From Shewanella canadensis (GTDB taxonomy: Bacteria; Pseudomonadota; Gammaproteobacteria; Enterobacterales; Shewanellaceae): a DNA stretch of 64,000 nt. Below, piece by piece: positions 61,781 to 64,000 of this stretch (its first letter is position 1; each line of letters starts with the position of its first letter). The DNA is taken from assembly GCF_003966225.1 (NCBI RefSeq), contig NZ_RXNU01000002.1:434001-498000 (forward strand). Reading direction: 5' to 3'. The position numbers and the translations under genes are program-made. Below the pieces are notes generated by a model that saw only the letters and a program-made list of their open reading frames with translations, was not told where the DNA came from and made no database searches.

Positions 61781-61951
61781 TATTTACCTCTATCTGCTCA
61801 TTTATCCCTTTACCGCGCACCTCAATTATTAACGACCTTCTTGTCACACCTTTCCTGCCAGCAGCCCGATAGATCTTTCTTGTTAACTACAACCTAAACG
61901 TATTATGATCCTCACTGGTTTTATAACCTATCAACTATAGGTATCGTCGCT

Positions 61952-62824
61952 TTGAGTCATCCCCCTTACATTGGCCGTTTTGCTCCCTCACCTTCGGGTC
62001 CGCTTCACTTCGGTTCACTGGTAGCCGCAGTAGGCAGTTTTCTGCGAGCTCGATCTATGGGGGGTCAATGGTTGGTGCGAATTGAAGATATCGATCCCCC
62101 CCGGGAAGTGCCGGGTAGCAGTGATGACATTTTGCGAACATTAGTCGCTTATGGTCTGGAATGGGACGGTGAGGTCTTATATCAGAGTCAGCGTCTCGAT
62201 GCCTATCAGGCCAGGCTCGATAGTCTGATGTCCAACGATCTCGCTTACTATTGTCAATGCACACGCAAACAGATCCACGCTATGGGTGGGAGCTATGATG
62301 GTCGCTGCGGCGCGCTGGAAACGCCTCTGGAAAGTGGGGCGATCAGAGTACGCAATACGATCGGCATAGATAAATTTCAAGACACATTAATGGGTGAGAT
62401 ACACTTAGATAAAGCCTTCGCAAAAGAAGACTTTATTATAAAACGCAGTGATGGTCTCTACGCCTATCAATTGGCCGTAGTCATGGATGATGCATTTCAA
62501 CAGATCACCGAAGTCGTTCGTGGCTGCGATCTGTTAGAGACCAGCTGCAGACAGGAGAGTCTGTTTGCACTATTTGGTTTAACCCCACCAACCTGGCTGC
62601 ACCTTCCCTTAGTCTGCACTACACCCGGCATGAAGCTTTCGAAGCAGAACCATGCGCCGGCTATCGACATAGCTGAGCCACAGACGAGCCTGAATGCCGC
62701 GCTTCAATTCTTAGGCCAGCCGCAGGTCGAGCCCAGACAAGAGATGAGACTGATGCTGGAGCAGGCCGTCTCACAATTTGATATCGAGCTCATTCCCAAG
62801 CAAACCGAGATAATTCTCAGTTAA
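61952..62824 (+). CDS. gluQ: Glutamyl-Q tRNA(Asp) synthetase
   Basis: 290 residues. The class I core only: YIGRFAPSPSGPLHFGS (HIGH-like motif, residues 6-22), VRIEDIDPPRE, and KLSKQNHA (KMSKS-like, about 230). A zinc site is formed by CQC (about 101-103) and YDGRC. The anticodon-binding half of GluRS is absent. It attaches glutamate to queuosine in tRNA-Asp. The frame starts with TTG at 61952, giving MSHPPYIGRF, which aligns with E. coli; there is no ATG or GTG upstream in frame that looks better. It lies between dksA and pcnB as in E. coli. Confidence 0.94.
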   Translation: MSHPPYIGRFAPSPSGPLHFGSLVAAVGSFLRARSMGGQWLVRIEDIDPPREVPGSSDDILRTLVAYGLEWDGEVLYQSQRLDAYQARLDSLMSNDLAYYCQCTRKQIHAMGGSYDGRCGALETPLESGAIRVRNTIGIDKFQDTLMGEIHLDKAFAKEDFIIKRSDGLYAYQLAVVMDDAFQQITEVVRGCDLLETSCRQESLFALFGLTPPTWLHLPLVCTTPGMKLSKQNHAPAIDIAEPQTSLNAALQFLGQPQVEPRQEMRLMLEQAVSQFDIELIPKQTEIILS

Positions 62825-63107
62825 ACACTTACCGTGACTTGGGCGCCCTCTCAAAAGTGTTCCTCAGCTCACATTACGGCAAACTGAAACACTTAAAACG
62901 AAACAAAAACCACGAATATTGCGGTCGATAATTGATAGCTCTTCGGCGCTTTCGGCCGACTTTATCGGATCAATCATTAAAGATCGCAAAACAAATTCAA
63001 ATCTACGTGAGTCAATGGTGATCAATCGTATACTCATTGAGCCATATTTGAGTTATCATAGCCGACTTATTTTAAATCGCAGTTCAGTCCCCAGTTCGAG
63101 GTGTCCC

Positions 63108-64000
63108 ATTTTTCGCCGTATTAGCAAATTCTGTAAGCAGTTCTTTGATGACAGTCAAACAGCTGAAGAAACCACACAAACAGGCCTAAGTTTGGAGGTT
63201 GTCCCGAGACAAGATCACTCTATATCTCGCAGACAGATGAGCGAAAATGCCATAAAGGTATTATACCGATTGCATAAGTCCGGATTTAAGGCTTATCTCG
63301 TGGGTGGAGGTGTGCGTGACATCTTGTTGGGCCTACAGCCTAAAGATTTCGATGTGGTGACCAATGCCACGCCGGAAGAGATCAAGAAACTGTTCCGTAA
63401 CTGTCGACTCGTCGGTAGACGCTTCCGTCTGGCCCATATTGTCTTTGGCCGGGATGTCATCGAAGTCGCGACCCTGCGTGGTCACCATGTTGAACATGTC
63501 GAGCAGGTTTCAAAAACCAATGCCGAAGGCCGACTGCTACGCGATAATGTCTATGGCACCATAGATGAAGATGCGGAGCGTCGGGACTTCACCGTCAATG
63601 CGCTTTATTACGATATCAGTGACTTCTCTATACATAGCTATGGCGGCGGTCTGGAAGATCTAAAATCGAGAACCATCAGGTTAATCGGCGATCCTAACAC
63701 CCGCTATCGTGAAGATCCCGTACGTATGCTCAGAGCCGTCCGCTTTGCGACTAAGCTCGACATGACTATCGATAAAGGTGCGGCTGACCCTATCCATGAA
63801 TTGGCTCCACTGCTGAAAGATATTCCTGCAGCGCGCATGTATGAGGAGATACTCAAACTCTTCTTCAACGGCCAGGCAACAAATAACTTTACCATGATGC
63901 GTGAGTTTGGCTTGTTTGCGCCACTGTTCCCTCTGGTTGATTCACAACTAGCGGATGAGCCAGACGGCTTTGCGGCGAAAATGCTTCAGGCTGTTATGGA
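63108..64000 (+). CDS. pcnB: Poly(A) polymerase I, N-terminal part, ATT start (edge-truncated)
   Basis: The frame from 63108 runs open to the window end (about 297 codons). It reads IFRRISKFCKQFF, then SENAIKVLYRLHKSGFKAYL, VGGGVRDILLG, PKDFDVVTNATPEE (catalytic Asp pair in DFD), RNCRLVGRRFRLAH and RYREDPVRMLRAVRFA: all matching E. coli PcnB. E. coli pcnB starts at an ATT codon; here ATT TTT CGC CGT occupies the same place, preceded by GAGGTG at about 63098-63103, and no ATG precedes it. It adds poly(A) tails to RNA, promoting decay. The C-terminus is outside the window. Confidence 0.93.
   Translation, partial: MFRRISKFCKQFFDDSQTAEETTQTGLSLEVVPRQDHSISRRQMSENAIKVLYRLHKSGFKAYLVGGGVRDILLGLQPKDFDVVTNATPEEIKKLFRNCRLVGRRFRLAHIVFGRDVIEVATLRGHHVEHVEQVSKTNAEGRLLRDNVYGTIDEDAERRDFTVNALYYDISDFSIHSYGGGLEDLKSRTIRLIGDPNTRYREDPVRMLRAVRFATKLDMTIDKGAADPIHELAPLLKDIPAARMYEEILKLFFNGQATNNFTMMREFGLFAPLFPLVDSQLADEPDGFAAKMLQAVM

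Overview
The window reads as a chromosome segment of a marine Shewanella-type gammaproteobacterium. Three things point there: a 596-residue four-haem flavocytochrome c fumarate reductase, a CRP almost identical in layout to enterobacterial and vibrio CRP, and gene order matching two E. coli neighbourhoods (yheV-yheS-yheT-yheU-prkB-crp, and mrcB-hrpB-thpR-sfsA-dksA-gluQ-pcnB). The genus is an inference from gene content; the species cannot be decided from the sequence alone.

Layout. 1-5 kb: an edge-truncated lipoprotein, a POT-type peptide transporter, a small hypothetical and a chemoreceptor. 5-12.3 kb: the yheV/yheS/yheT/yheU/prkB block, interrupted by a GMC oxidoreductase and its Tat-exported partner. 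12.5-19.1 kb: a heavy-metal RND efflux operon (TolC, adaptor, pump) with a Cys/His-rich exported protein, lying between prkB and crp. 19.4-23.7 kb: a Sel1-repeat protein, crp, and a PepSY/response regulator/histidine kinase operon. 23.8-25.2 kb: a non-coding 19-copy minisatellite of 57/58 bp units. 25.3-34.2 kb: fccA followed by two histidine-kinase systems, one with a built-in periplasmic binding domain plus an NtrC-like regulator, the other paired with a separate binding lipoprotein. 34.4-35.7 kb: an SLC1-type symporter. 36.2-41.8 kb: a three-gene SMC/Mks-like operon without a visible nuclease partner. 42.1-45.4 kb: an AGCS amino-acid symporter with a glycine riboswitch, a MITE sitting between the riboswitch and the gene, and a DUF3581 gene. 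45.6-50.8 kb: a probable Fur-controlled iron module (TonB receptor, porin, FMN-binding protein, PepSY membrane protein). 51.1-52.0 kb: an AT-rich lipoprotein gene ending in an attC-like site, that is, a lone integron-type cassette. 52.3-64 kb: mrcB, hrpB, thpR, a MITE, pepB, sfsA, dksA, gluQ and the start of pcnB, which uses an ATT start codon.

The least ordinary content lies outside the coding sequences. A dispersed family of heptamer-period repeats (consensus near CKAGRTK) sits beside gene 3' ends at six or more places. The minisatellite carries a perfect 286 bp internal duplication. Two MITEs with different ends share an internal core. Two identical-architecture palindromes lie exactly 30 bp apart between fccA and the sensor operon. 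Among proteins, the most notable are the orphan SMC-like trio, an NtrC-like regulator lacking the GAFTGA loop, and the sensor pair around fumarate respiration.

Functions are assigned from motifs read by eye and remembered family features; no database search was run.
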